From RGIG6178 sp045612885 (GTDB lineage: Bacteria; Bacillota_I; Bacilli_A; RFN20; DUOF01): DNA of 39,369 bases. The position numbers and the translations under genes were made by a program. Position 1 is the first letter of the stretch, and each line of letters starts with the position of its first letter. Positions 24,947 to 33,130 of this stretch are shown in pieces. The notes under the pieces are model-generated. The model ran no database searches and was not told the DNA's origin. It saw only the letters and a program-made list of their open reading frames with translations. The stretch spans positions 1-39,369 of the forward strand of contig JAZKZZ010000039.1 of NCBI GenBank assembly GCA_045612885.1, read 5' to 3'.

Positions 24947-26175
24947 TGGCTAAAGAATTTAGAGACGATGAAGAACTAGAGCAAGTTGCGAGTTTGGATA
25001 GCATTAGAAAAGAATTAGAAAGAAATGCTAAAAAGAGTGGAAACTTTTTATCTTATGAGGAAATAGTTGAAGCTGTTGCACCATTAGATTTGTCTGATCA
25101 AGAATTAGAAAATTTAGTGACTCATTTTAAGAACAAGAAGATTGAAGTAGTTGTTGAAAATGCTGATGTAGAAGAAGATTTAGATGATATTAGTGATTTG
25201 GATCTTGAAAAATTCAATGAAGTAGTAGATGACGATGATGATATTTTCTTAGACGAAGATTTGCTTAAAACCGAGGAAGCTGCATTAAAGGATATTGATA
25301 CAGATAATATCATTATTACTGGTGATGTTAAGGTAAATGATCCGGTTAAAATGTATCTTAGAGAAATTGGTAAAGTACCTCTTTTAACAAAAGAGAGAGA
25401 ATTATATTTATCTAATAGAATATTGCAAGGTGATCAAGATGCTAAAAACGAGTTAGTTCAAGCTAACTTAAGATTAGTTGTATCAATTGCCAAAAGATAT
25501 TTAGGTAGAGGAATGTTATTCTTGGATTTAATCCAAGAAGGAAACTTGGGACTTATTAAAGCTAGTGAAAAGTTTGATCCTGAGAAAGGATTTAAGTTCT
25601 CTACTTATGCTACATGGTGGATAAGACAAGCTATTACAAGAGCAATTGCAGATCAAGCAAGAACAGTTAGAATACCAGTACATATGGTTGAAACTATAAA
25701 TAAAATGGCTAGAGTTCAAAGACAATTAGTACAAAAGTTAGGTAGAGAACCTACATGTGACGAAATTGCTAAAGAAATTGGTGGAGGAATGACTGGTGAT
25801 AGAGTTAGAGAAATCCAAAAGTTATCTTTAGAACCATTATCAATGGAAAAACCAATTGGTGAAGAAGAAGATTCACATGTTGGAGACTTTGTAGAAGATA
25901 AAGATACTTTGTCACCAGATGATTTTGCTAGTAATGAGTTACTAAAAGATGAATTATATAGCATTATGAAAGATTTAACTGATAGAGAAGAGAGAGTATT
26001 AAGACTACGTTATGGTTTAGATGATGGTAGACCTTGTACCTTAGAAGAAGTTGGTAGAGAATTTGGAGTTACAAGAGAGAGAATTCGTCAAATTGAAGCT
26101 AAAGCGTTAAGAAAACTTAGACATCCAACAAGAGCAAGAAGGTTAGGTGATTTCCATGAAGACACAAACTATTAA
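24946..26175 (+). CDS. rpoD: Primary sigma factor RpoD/SigA
   Basis: Housekeeping sigma factor. Region 1.1-like N-terminus (SYEEIVEAVAPLDLSDQELE), an acidic Asp/Glu-rich linker (about residues 62-105), region 1.2 DPVKMYLREIGKVPLL, regions 2.1-2.4 including FSTYATWWIRQAI, region 3, and region 4.2 TLEEVGREFGVTRERIRQIE. 409 aa. The -10 elements seen throughout the window (TATAAT) fit region 2.4. Overlaps trmK by 20 bp. Confidence 0.98.
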   Translation: MAKEFRDDEELEQVASLDSIRKELERNAKKSGNFLSYEEIVEAVAPLDLSDQELENLVTHFKNKKIEVVVENADVEEDLDDISDLDLEKFNEVVDDDDDIFLDEDLLKTEEAALKDIDTDNIIITGDVKVNDPVKMYLREIGKVPLLTKERELYLSNRILQGDQDAKNELVQANLRLVVSIAKRYLGRGMLFLDLIQEGNLGLIKASEKFDPEKGFKFSTYATWWIRQAITRAIADQARTVRIPVHMVETINKMARVQRQLVQKLGREPTCDEIAKEIGGGMTGDRVREIQKLSLEPLSMEKPIGEEEDSHVGDFVEDKDTLSPDDFASNELLKDELYSIMKDLTDREERVLRLRYGLDDGRPCTLEEVGREFGVTRERIRQIEAKALRKLRHPTRARRLGDFHEDTNY

Positions 26176-26845
26176 ACTATCTAAAAGATTAGAAGCTATT
26201 TATGATATGGTTTCTTTTAACAATGTAGTAGCAGATATAGGAAGTGATCACGCTTTACTTCCTATAGCTCTAGTGCAAAGTGGTAAAGTTACTAGAGCTT
26301 ATGCAAGCGAAGTAAATGAAGGACCATATGAAATGAGTGTAAAAAATATTGAAAAATATAATTTAGAAAATTATATTATTCCAGTATTAAGTGATGGTAT
26401 CAGTGAACTTGAGGCTGATGTTAGTTGTGTTACTATTTGTGGTATGGGTGGTAATTTAATTAGTGATATTTTAAATTCTAACAAAGATAAATTAACTCAC
26501 GTAAAAGAAATTATTATTCAACCTAACAATAATGAGGAAACAGCTCGTATATGGTTAGTTAATAATGGCTACATTATTGAAGATGAAAGAATTATATATG
26601 AAGATAATGTTTATTATGAAGTTATTAAAGCTATAAAGGGAGAAAGAGAAACAAGATATACTAAAGAAGAATTATATTTTGGACCTATCTTACTTGAAAA
26701 TAAGAGTGAAGAGTTTGTAAATAAGTGGATTAAATATAGAGATTATCTAAATTCTGTATTAGTAAAGATTAATAATCCTGAGTTGTCTAATTATAAAATG
26801 ATTAATGGCTTATCAAGATTAATCGATAAAGTATTAGAAAAGTAA
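26156..26845 (+). CDS. trmK: tRNA (adenine22-N1)-methyltransferase TrmK
   Basis: SAM-dependent m1A22 enzyme specific to Gram-positive bacteria. LSKRLEAIYDMV opening, motif I VADIGSDHALLPI, ICGMGGNLI motif IV equivalent, and a C-terminal helical coiled region. 229 aa. Start ATG 26156, AGGTGAT 4 nt upstream, inside the rpoD 3' end. Same place as in Bacillus (yqfN after sigA). Confidence 0.94.
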   Translation: MKTQTIKLSKRLEAIYDMVSFNNVVADIGSDHALLPIALVQSGKVTRAYASEVNEGPYEMSVKNIEKYNLENYIIPVLSDGISELEADVSCVTICGMGGNLISDILNSNKDKLTHVKEIIIQPNNNEETARIWLVNNGYIIEDERIIYEDNVYYEVIKAIKGERETRYTKEELYFGPILLENKSEEFVNKWIKYRDYLNSVLVKINNPELSNYKMINGLSRLIDKVLEK

Positions 26846-26878
26846 GAGTTTATACTTAAAAAGTATAGACTCTTTTTT
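26844..26878 (+). terminator. Intrinsic terminator of the ybeY-trmK operon
   Basis: AAGAGTTTATACT / AGTATAGACTCTT, 13 bp with one G-U, loop TAAAA, then T run. Confidence 0.9.
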
Positions 26879-26911
26879 CTTTGTGTTAAAATATTTTTAG
26901 AAGGTGATTAT

Positions 26912-28021
26912 ATGAATAAGAAACTTTTAAAAAATATAGGATTAGGCTTTATTGCGTTACTAATGATAATTATTATCGTTGTAGGATGCTATTTAGAGTA
27001 TGTTATACTTCAATATTATCGAATTGAAGATAAGAAGAATTTAGAGATAGTAGATAGAAATGAAAATATCTTAGATATGAATAAATCATATACCATATCC
27101 ACATATAACATCGGTTTTGGAGCATATGAACAAGAGTATTCTTTTTTCATGGATGAAGGATATATGAAAGATGGTACTTATGTTAGTGGAAAATATGCTA
27201 AAGCTAGAAATAAAGATGTGGTTTTAACTAATACTAATGGAAGTATTAGTACTATAAAGAATTTAAATGTAGATTTTGCTTTCTTTCAAGAAGTTGATAA
27301 AGAAGCACATCGTAGTTATAAAGTTAATCAATATGAGATGATTTTAAATGAGTTTAGTGAGTATGATGCTAGTTATGCATCAAACTTTCATTCAGCAAAT
27401 TTATTATATCCATTTAATGATCCGATTGGTAAAACTGAGGCAGGAATTGTTACTCTTAGCAAATATGATTTAGCTAGTAGTGTAAGATATAGTTTGCCAA
27501 TAGATGAATCATTTCCTACTAGATTTTTTGATTTAGATAGATGTTTTTCTATAAGTAGGATAAAACTTTCAAATGGCAAAGAATTTGTTTTAATTAATGT
27601 TCATTTAAGTGCATATGACGAGGGAGGATTAATAAGAAAAAAACAATTAAAAGTGTTAAATGAAATTTTAAAAGAAGAAAAAGAAAAAGGAAATTATGTT
27701 GTGGCTGGAGGAGATTTTAATCATGATATAGTAAATTCAATAGAATTATTTAAAAGTGAACAACAAGTGCCACAATGGGTATATCAATTAGAAGATAAGG
27801 ATTTAACTGAGGGATATAGATTTGAAAGTGCTACCAATTTTCCTACATGTAGAAGTACAGATATGAGTTATAAAAAAGATGTTAATTATACTGTTGTTAT
27901 TGATGGATTTATAGTAAGTGATAATATTCAAGTTATTAAAAGTGAAGTAATAGCACAAGGAGATGAATTGTTTTTATATAGCGATCACAATCCCGTTAAA
28001 ATGGAATTTAGATTTAAATAA
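26912..28021 (+). CDS. Membrane-anchored endonuclease/exonuclease/phosphatase-fold protein
   Basis: 369-aa EEP-superfamily protein anchored by an N-terminal helix (about residues 7-33), with the catalytic domain probably outside the cell. Catalytic blocks in order: TYNIGFG (Asn), FFQEVD (metal-binding Glu), INVHLSA (His), GGDFNHD (Asp/Asn), DGFIVSDN, and SDHNPV (terminal Asp-His). Substrate could be nucleic acid, phosphoinositide or sphingolipid. RBS AAGGTGAT. It is in the place where Bacillus has yqfO and ispH. Convergent with the YqfQ-like gene (8-bp overlap). Confidence 0.8.
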   Translation: MNKKLLKNIGLGFIALLMIIIIVVGCYLEYVILQYYRIEDKKNLEIVDRNENILDMNKSYTISTYNIGFGAYEQEYSFFMDEGYMKDGTYVSGKYAKARNKDVVLTNTNGSISTIKNLNVDFAFFQEVDKEAHRSYKVNQYEMILNEFSEYDASYASNFHSANLLYPFNDPIGKTEAGIVTLSKYDLASSVRYSLPIDESFPTRFFDLDRCFSISRIKLSNGKEFVLINVHLSAYDEGGLIRKKQLKVLNEILKEEKEKGNYVVAGGDFNHDIVNSIELFKSEQQVPQWVYQLEDKDLTEGYRFESATNFPTCRSTDMSYKKDVNYTVVIDGFIVSDNIQVIKSEVIAQGDELFLYSDHNPVKMEFRFK

Positions 28022-28391
28022 AAAATGGCTTATTTGGAGTGTCAATATTAGTAAAAATATCTAATTTAGAAGAAAGATTTTGTTCTTTAATAGGTGGTGT
28101 AGGAGTCTTTATTTCTACATTTATAATATTAGGGTCAAAATCTTTTTTACTAGAATTATTATTTTTATTTTTTTTGTTAGAATTTTGTTTTGTGTTTTTA
28201 AATGTATTAATGATTGTTTTAGAGTTTGATATTAAAGGCTTAACTTGATTATATAATGGTACAACTTGATTAATTGTAGATACTGTTTTTTCTAGATTTG
28301 TAACTATTCCATTAAATGTCAGTTTGTTTTTTAATAGACCTTTTGTTGCAACGTTTAGTGCTCTGGATTGAGTAAATGGTGAATTTAACAC
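28014..28391 (-). CDS. YqfQ-like protein (spore coat family)
   Basis: 125-aa basic, Asn/Lys-rich protein. Segment GIVTNLEKTVSTINQVVPLYNQVKPLIS resembles the YqfQ core (repeated Q-x-x-x-P-x-x-x-Q-x-x-P-L). The C-terminal half is low-complexity (NSNKKNKNNNSSKK). Position supports it: Bacillus yqfQ precedes yqfR (cshB) and yqfS (nfo), as here, except that this gene is on the opposite strand. GTG start, GGGGTGAT 5 nt upstream. A TATAAT with CATACA just upstream lies on the minus strand near 28409-28421. Confidence 0.55.
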   Translation of the reverse strand: MLNSPFTQSRALNVATKGLLKNKLTFNGIVTNLEKTVSTINQVVPLYNQVKPLISNSKTIINTFKNTKQNSNKKNKNNNSSKKDFDPNIINVEIKTPTPPIKEQNLSSKLDIFTNIDTPNKPFFI

Positions 28392-28452
28392 TTATAATCA
28401 CCCCTTCATTATAATGTATGCAATTAAATAAAGATTGTACACTCTAAAAGGT

Positions 28453-28484
28453 AGGATTAATTTAAATATTAATCCTTTTTATTT
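28453..28484 (+). terminator. Stand-alone hairpin-terminator upstream of cshB
   Basis: AGGATTAAT / ATTAATCCT (loop TTAAAT) then TTTTTATTT. It precedes the helicase gene by about 70 nt with no plus-strand gene before it, so it could be an attenuator or end a short leader RNA. Confidence 0.6.
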
Positions 28485-28550
28485 ATGATGATTACTACGA
28501 TATTGATTAATTATTAAGAAAATATTAAAATACTAATGGATGTGATTAAT

Positions 28551-29915
28551 ATGGAAATAAAAGAATTAAAAGTTAAAGAGTTTGTTAGGCATACTTTAGA
28601 AGTTACTAAAGGCTATAAAGAGTTTACTCCAATACAACAGAGAGTTATTCCTCTTGCAATTGAGGGAAAAAATATTATTGGTAAAAGTGCTACAGGAAGT
28701 GGAAAAACAGATGCTTTTTTAGCACCCGTATTTAATAATATAGATTCTAGCACAAATGAACTACAAGGGATTATAATTGCTCCTACACGTGAACTGGCTG
28801 CACAAATCTATCAAAATGCTCTAGATTATGTAGAAAATGATCAAAGAATCAAGATTAAAGTATTTACTGGAGGATTTGAAAGAAAGAAAGATTTAACTAA
28901 TAGTGAGGCTCACATTGTAATTGGAACTCCTGCCAGATTAAAAGATGTGTTAATCGATAATGCGTTATATGATATTTCTAAGACTAGAGTTATTGTTTTA
29001 GATGAAATAGATATGATTTTTGAGATGAAGTTTTTAGAGGATATAGATGCTATTATGGGATTACTTAGTAAAGATGTTCAAACATTAGCGTTTAGTGCTA
29101 CTATAAATGGGCAATTACGTCATTTTATTAGTAAGTATATGAAGACTAAAGAGATTATTGAAATTGGAAAGAAAAAAGAAGCTTCAGTAACAATAACTCA
29201 CTATGCTACACCTTTAAGAGGAAAAACTAGAGAAGAAGCTTTATTGAATTTATTGGGTAATATTAATCCATATTTTTGTTTGATTTTTGCTTCTAAAAAA
29301 GAAGATGTTAATGAATATTTTAAAGTTTTAAGAGAAAATGGATATAATGTTGGATTATTGCATGGAGACTTAGAAAGTAGAAATAGAAGACAAACAATGA
29401 AGAAAATTCAAAACTTTGAATATCAATATGTTGTATGCAGTGATATTGCAAGTAGGGGCATAGATATTGAAGGTGTAAGCCATGTTATCAGTATGGATTT
29501 TCCTCATCATTTAGAATATTACTATCATCGTTCTGGAAGATGTGGAAGAGCAAATGAAACTGGAGAGTGTTTCTCATTCTATGATGAAAAAGATTTAGAT
29601 ACTATTAGACAACTTATAAACAAAGGATTAGAAATAGAAAACGTTGAATATAAAAATGGGGCTCTTAAGGTATTGGCACCATTTATAAGAGAAAAAAGAG
29701 CAAAGAAAGTAGATGAAGTTTTACAAAAAGAAATTAAAAAAATTGTTAATAAAAATAAAGGTAAAACAAAGAAAGTTCAACCAAATTATAAAAAGAAAAT
29801 GAAGATGGAAATTGATAAAGCTAAGAAAAAAAGAAAAAGAGAAATAATTAAAGCAGATATCAAAAAAAGGCAAAAAGAAAGAGCGATTGAAAGAACTAAG
29901 AATCAATCATATTAG
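28551..29915 (+). CDS. cshB: DEAD-box-family RNA helicase, CshB-like
   Basis: ATP-dependent RNA helicase. Q-motif FTPIQQRVIP, motif I SATGSGKT, Ia PTRELA, Ib GTPARL, motif II V-L-D-E-I-D (DEID rather than DEAD), motif III SAT, IV IFAS, V RGIDIEG, VI HRSGRCGR. The last 70 residues are extremely Lys/Arg-rich, an RNA-binding tail. 454 aa from 28551; a 5-codon-longer start at 28536 is possible because the RBS (GGATGTGAT) is not clear-cut. Synteny with nfo identifies it as CshB (YqfR), acting in ribosome assembly and RNA decay, notably in cold. Confidence 0.88.
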   Translation: MEIKELKVKEFVRHTLEVTKGYKEFTPIQQRVIPLAIEGKNIIGKSATGSGKTDAFLAPVFNNIDSSTNELQGIIIAPTRELAAQIYQNALDYVENDQRIKIKVFTGGFERKKDLTNSEAHIVIGTPARLKDVLIDNALYDISKTRVIVLDEIDMIFEMKFLEDIDAIMGLLSKDVQTLAFSATINGQLRHFISKYMKTKEIIEIGKKKEASVTITHYATPLRGKTREEALLNLLGNINPYFCLIFASKKEDVNEYFKVLRENGYNVGLLHGDLESRNRRQTMKKIQNFEYQYVVCSDIASRGIDIEGVSHVISMDFPHHLEYYYHRSGRCGRANETGECFSFYDEKDLDTIRQLINKGLEIENVEYKNGALKVLAPFIREKRAKKVDEVLQKEIKKIVNKNKGKTKKVQPNYKKKMKMEIDKAKKKRKREIIKADIKKRQKERAIERTKNQSY

Positions 29916-29923
29916 AGGTAATT

Positions 29924-30784
29924 ATGAAAGATATTATTATAGGTAGTCATGTTAATATGTCAGGAAGTGAATTATTACTTGGAAGTGTAAAGCAAGCATT
30001 AAGTTATAATGCAAATACTTTCATGTTTTATACAGGTGCTCCACAAAATACAATTAGGAAACCAGTAAGTGAATTAAGAGTAGAAGAAGCTAAAAAATTA
30101 ATGAAAGAAAACAATATAGAAATTACTAATTTAGTAGTTCATGCCCCATATATTATCAATTTAGGAAATTTAAAAGATGAGAGTATTTTTAAGTTGGCTA
30201 AAGATGTGTTAAGTGATGAATTATATCGTACTAATTATATTGGTGTTAAATATTTAGTGCTTCATCCTGGTGCTCATTTAAACTTTGGAGTAGAAGAAGG
30301 ATTAAATAGAGTTGTTAGTGGTCTTAATGAAGTATTAAATAAAGATAATAGTAATGTTACTATTTTATTAGAAACAATGTCTGGTAAGGGAAGCGAACTT
30401 GGCAAAACTTTCCAAGAAATAAAATATATCCTTGATCATGTGGAGAAAAAGGATAGATTAGGTGTATGTTTAGATACTTGTCATATATTTGATGCAGGAT
30501 ATGATATAGTGAATAATTTAGAGGGAGTTTTAAAAGAATTTGATGAAGTTATTGGGTTAGATTTATTAAAAGTAATTCATGTTAATGATTCTAAAAATAT
30601 ATTAGGAAGTCATAAAGATAGACATGCTAATATTGGTACAGGTAACATTGGATTTGAAACATTAGCTAAAATTGTATGGCATCCTTTGCTTGAGGGGAAA
30701 ATTAAAATATTAGAGACTCCTTATGTAGATGATAAAGCTCCATATAAAGAAGAAATAAGATTACTACGAGAGTATAATAATTAG
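29924..30784 (+). CDS. nfo: Endonuclease IV, AP endonuclease
   Basis: Base-excision repair enzyme cutting at abasic sites, with a trinuclear zinc centre in a TIM barrel. Ligand motifs: SHVNMSG, VVHAPY, LHPGAH, ETMSGKG, CLDTCHIFDAG, HVNDSKNILGSHKDRH and the terminal LETP. 286 aa, standard. RBS GAGGTAA. Stop overlaps the end of the minus-strand YqfT-like gene. Confidence 0.96.
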   Translation: MKDIIIGSHVNMSGSELLLGSVKQALSYNANTFMFYTGAPQNTIRKPVSELRVEEAKKLMKENNIEITNLVVHAPYIINLGNLKDESIFKLAKDVLSDELYRTNYIGVKYLVLHPGAHLNFGVEEGLNRVVSGLNEVLNKDNSNVTILLETMSGKGSELGKTFQEIKYILDHVEKKDRLGVCLDTCHIFDAGYDIVNNLEGVLKEFDEVIGLDLLKVIHVNDSKNILGSHKDRHANIGTGNIGFETLAKIVWHPLLEGKIKILETPYVDDKAPYKEEIRLLREYNN

Positions 30785-31021
30785 TTTATTTATTAATTGT
30801 TCGCATTTATTAGCGATAATATTATTTGTAGAAATAGCAAGATGGCTTAAAGCATAAATCTTGCTATTTTCATTTAATAACGCTTGATAATTTTGTTTCA
30901 AGTAAGGAAGAGCAACCTTCATTTCTTCATAACTAAAGTCAATGCAAAACTGTTTTGCGATTAAAACCGCTTTATCTACAGTTAAGTTTTTTAAGTAACT
31001 ATTAATTAATATATTTAACAT
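30764..31021 (-). CDS. Small YqfT-like (DUF2624) protein
   Basis: 85-aa helical protein: ILINSYLKNLTVDKAVLIAKQF, YEEMKVALPYLKQNYQALLNENSKIYALSHLAIST..IANKCEQLINKLI (read in pieces). The plan (N-terminal helix, then Y-L-x(n)-N-x(n)-A-L/I-x-x-L-A) resembles DUF2624, the YqfT family encoded right after nfo in Bacillus. The strand is inverted here. Start at ATG 31021 preceded by GGTGAAACAA; the first in-frame GTG belongs to the RBS. 21-bp overlap with nfo. Confidence 0.5.
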   Translation of the reverse strand: MLNILINSYLKNLTVDKAVLIAKQFCIDFSYEEMKVALPYLKQNYQALLNENSKIYALSHLAISTNNIIANKCEQLINKLIIILS

Positions 31022-31046
31022 TTGTTTCACCACTTTATTATATGTT

Positions 31047-31093
31047 TAGATATCTATTTTATGTGCTTAATAATCAACAACATCTAGATATCT
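31047..31093. promoter_or_regulatory. Twin TAGATATCT palindromic sites
   Basis: TAGATATCTA (31047-31056, perfect 10-bp palindrome) and TAGATATCT (31085-31093), 38 bp apart start to start, in the divergent region between the YqfT-like gene and the unknown gene at 31150. The second abuts the -35 element of the plus-strand promoter. Confidence 0.45.
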
Positions 31094-31095
31094 GA

Positions 31096-31125
31096 TTGTA
31101 TATGTAAATGGGGTAATGATAGAAT
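31096..31125 (+). promoter_or_regulatory. Promoter of the gene at 31150
   Basis: TTGTAT (31096-31101), 18-nt spacer, TAGAAT (31120-31125). Confidence 0.5.
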
Positions 31126-31149
31126 ATACTTAATAAGGAGGGCCTGTTT

Positions 31150-31776
31150 ATGAAAAGGGAAGATATGATTAAAGAAAACTTCGTGAATATGAAAACTGAG
31201 TATCTTGTTAATCATCATAAGACCTGCAGAAACATAGATGCTATTTTTCTTGACGAGACAAAGCATTTTAAGGAACTACTTATAAATTTCAATGATGAAC
31301 ATCATTGCATAGAAAATGATCAAATTGAATTAATTGTTAATAATCTTCAAAATATTTTTAATAGTTCTAAAGTCATACTAATAGATGAGTATAATTCAGT
31401 ATTCAATAAGAATATTGATTTGTTGACATCTCTTATGTATGATTTTTTTATTAGAAAATTATCTAATGAGAATTTAAAATTACCTATAGGTAAGATTAAT
31501 GAATATTTAAATAGACTATGTAAATGTGATTTTTTTGTAGTAAGTGATAAGTTAGAAGATGATATTAATGATTTCTTTAATGATTTTACTTATAGGTATG
31601 TAAATGATGAAGATGCATGTAGAGATTTTGAACATTTAATTAAGAATTTAGAGCATTCTCTTATATGCGCTTTAAAGAAAAGTATTGCTGCCTCTGTTGA
31701 TGATAAGCAAGATATTCTAAGTAGATACAACACGATTTCTAAAGAGATACTAAAACAAACTAGTCAAACTAGATAA
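31150..31776 (+). CDS. Hypothetical protein, monocistronic
   Basis: 208-aa soluble, mainly helical and acidic protein without signal peptide or membrane segment; no family recognised. Features: several His/Cys in NHHKTCRNI and EHHCIEN near residues 20-52 (possible metal site), then CKCDFFVV and EDACRDFEHLIKNLEHSLICALKKS. A strong RBS (AAGGAGGG, 7-nt spacing), its own promoter with palindromic sites, and a terminator with a GAGA loop show that it is a real single-gene unit and possibly regulated. Confidence 0.65.
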   Translation: MKREDMIKENFVNMKTEYLVNHHKTCRNIDAIFLDETKHFKELLINFNDEHHCIENDQIELIVNNLQNIFNSSKVILIDEYNSVFNKNIDLLTSLMYDFFIRKLSNENLKLPIGKINEYLNRLCKCDFFVVSDKLEDDINDFFNDFTYRYVNDEDACRDFEHLIKNLEHSLICALKKSIAASVDDKQDILSRYNTISKEILKQTSQTR

Positions 31777-31782
31777 AATAAG

Positions 31783-31806
31783 AGGATAGAGATATCCTTT
31801 TTTTTT
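31783..31806 (+). terminator. Intrinsic terminator of the hypothetical gene
   Basis: AGGATA / TATCCT stem with GAGA tetraloop followed by T9. Confidence 0.8.
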
Positions 31807-31854
31807 GCTAGTAGATAAAAATATTATTTTACTCTAGATATTTTAATAAATATA

Positions 31855-31863
31855 TGCTATTAT
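31855..31863 (+). promoter_or_regulatory. Extended -10 promoter of rpmG
   Basis: TGCTATTAT at 31855-31863, about 30 nt before the rpmG start; no clear -35. Confidence 0.4.
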
Positions 31864-31890
31864 ACTAGCGACGCAGGTGGAGGTGTAAGT

Positions 31891-32040
31891 ATGAGAGAGA
31901 ATATTATATATCGTTGTACTGAATGTGGTGAAGAAAACTATATTGGAACAAAAGATAAGAAAAAACATCCAGATAGAGTAGAAATTAACAAATATTGCAA
32001 ACGTTGCCAAAAGAAAACTGTACATAAAGAAAAGAAATAG
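31891..32040 (+). CDS. rpmG: 50S ribosomal protein L33
   Basis: 49-aa L33 of the zinc-binding (C+) type: C9-x2-C12 and C36-x2-C39, with NYIGTKDKKKHPDRVEINKYC typical of the family. RBS GGTGGAGGTG. Terminator directly after the stop. Not linked to secE-nusG here. It is too short for a normal ORF cut-off. Confidence 0.95.
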   Translation: MRENIIYRCTECGEENYIGTKDKKKHPDRVEINKYCKRCQKKTVHKEKK

Positions 32041-32059
32041 TCCTATGGGACTTTTTTTT
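32039..32059 (+). terminator. Intrinsic terminator of rpmG
   Basis: AGTCC / GGACT with loop TATG and T8; overlaps the stop codon. Confidence 0.75.
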
Positions 32060-32079
32060 GAATAAGAAAGGGGCAAATT

Positions 32080-32688
32080 ATGGAAGTAAAGGTTATAAAA
32101 TCAGGTCTATTACAAACAAATACTTATATCGTAAGTAAGGAAAATAATTGTATCATTATTGATCCTGCTTTTGCTTATGATCAAATAGTTAAATATATCA
32201 ATGAAAATGGATATCATGTTCTTGCTATATTATTAACTCATGGACATTTTGATCATATTGAAGCATGTAATGATCTTGCTAGATTATATAATTGTAGGGT
32301 GTATATTGGAAAAGATGATGTCGAGATAGTTGTTAACCCCAATCTTAATGGTGCTAAGCGATATGCTAAAAAGGAAATAATGGTTGAAAAACAATTTTTA
32401 AAAGCGTTCGATCATGAAATAATTTTGAAACTTGATAATTTTATGATTGATGTTTTATTTACTCCAGGTCACAGTAAAGGTGGATGTTGTTATTTAATCG
32501 ATAATGAATTATTCACTGGAGATACTTTATTTAAAAATGATGTAGGTAGAGTTGATTTATATGGTGGAGATAAAAAGGAAATGGAAAATAGTCTAAAGTA
32601 TTTACTTACTTTAGATAGTGAAATTGTAGTCTTTCCAGGACATGGAAATGAAACCACAATTGAAAGAGAAAGAAACAGGTATATTTAA
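32080..32688 (+). CDS. MBL-fold metallo-hydrolase (glyoxalase II/YqgX-like)
   Basis: 202-aa metallo-beta-lactamase-fold enzyme. Metal motif T-H54-G-H56-F-D58-H59, then the downstream His in TPGHSKGG, D in FTGDTLF, and final His in PGHG. The short length and GHSKGG motif suit the YqgX/GloB-like thioester hydrolase group. RBS AAAGGGGC. Precedes a small membrane gene by 36 nt. Confidence 0.85.
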   Translation: MEVKVIKSGLLQTNTYIVSKENNCIIIDPAFAYDQIVKYINENGYHVLAILLTHGHFDHIEACNDLARLYNCRVYIGKDDVEIVVNPNLNGAKRYAKKEIMVEKQFLKAFDHEIILKLDNFMIDVLFTPGHSKGGCCYLIDNELFTGDTLFKNDVGRVDLYGGDKKEMENSLKYLLTLDSEIVVFPGHGNETTIERERNRYI

Positions 32689-32724
32689 TAATTTAAAAGT
32701 TAATACTATTACTAGTGATATGAT

Positions 32725-33099
32725 ATGAAAAAATTAATGTTTATATTTCTAGCAATAGTATTTTTTAATGTTAGTGTTTTTAGTTTATATTATTTAAAAG
32801 TAATTAGTTATTATGGTTTTAAAATATTTGATAATAATGTAGATATTTTAATAACAAATTTAATTTATATTTCAAGTTTGATAATTTATTCTTATTTTTA
32901 TCAAAGGTTTATTATGAATAGATTTAATTATCTTAAGAGTGCAATTTTAGGGAGTATGATTGGCTTAATTATAGCTTTATTGTTACCTGATCTAAAAGTT
33001 GAAGAATTTCTTTATATTATCTTGTTTTCTTCATTTATTATCACTTTTATTTCTTATAGCATTTATTTTGATACGATTAAGGAAGAAGTTTTTAAATAA
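32725..33099 (+). CDS. Small four-helix membrane protein
   Basis: 124-aa protein with about four hydrophobic segments (residues 3-22, 43-60, 68-88, 94-112) and short loops; no family recognised. Basic residues (YQRFIMNRFNYLKS) in the central loop suggest it faces the cytosol. Stop at 33099, 29 nt before the YtfJ RBS; co-transcription is likely. In Bacillus the gene next to ytfJ is ytfI (DUF2953), but no convincing similarity is seen. Weak RBS (AGTGATATGAT). Confidence 0.65.
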   Translation: MKKLMFIFLAIVFFNVSVFSLYYLKVISYYGFKIFDNNVDILITNLIYISSLIIYSYFYQRFIMNRFNYLKSAILGSMIGLIIALLLPDLKVEEFLYIILFSSFIITFISYSIYFDTIKEEVFK

Positions 33100-33130
33100 A
33101 TTAGATGAAATTGATAATAATAATTCTGAG

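Noticed and set aside
28405..28425. Sigma-E-like CATACATT in the minus-strand YqfQ promoter.
   Set aside because: It overlaps a plain TATAAT and no sigma-E -35 is seen at the right distance; not enough to call.
32999..33130. N-terminal hydrophobic extension of YtfJ from TTG 32999, or +1 frameshift fusion with the upstream membrane gene near GTTTTTAAATAAA (33088-33100).
   Set aside because: The hydrophobic residues are the other-frame translation of a coding membrane segment; no RBS precedes the TTG, the slippery run would support a -1 shift in the wrong direction, and family members start at the ENPI position.
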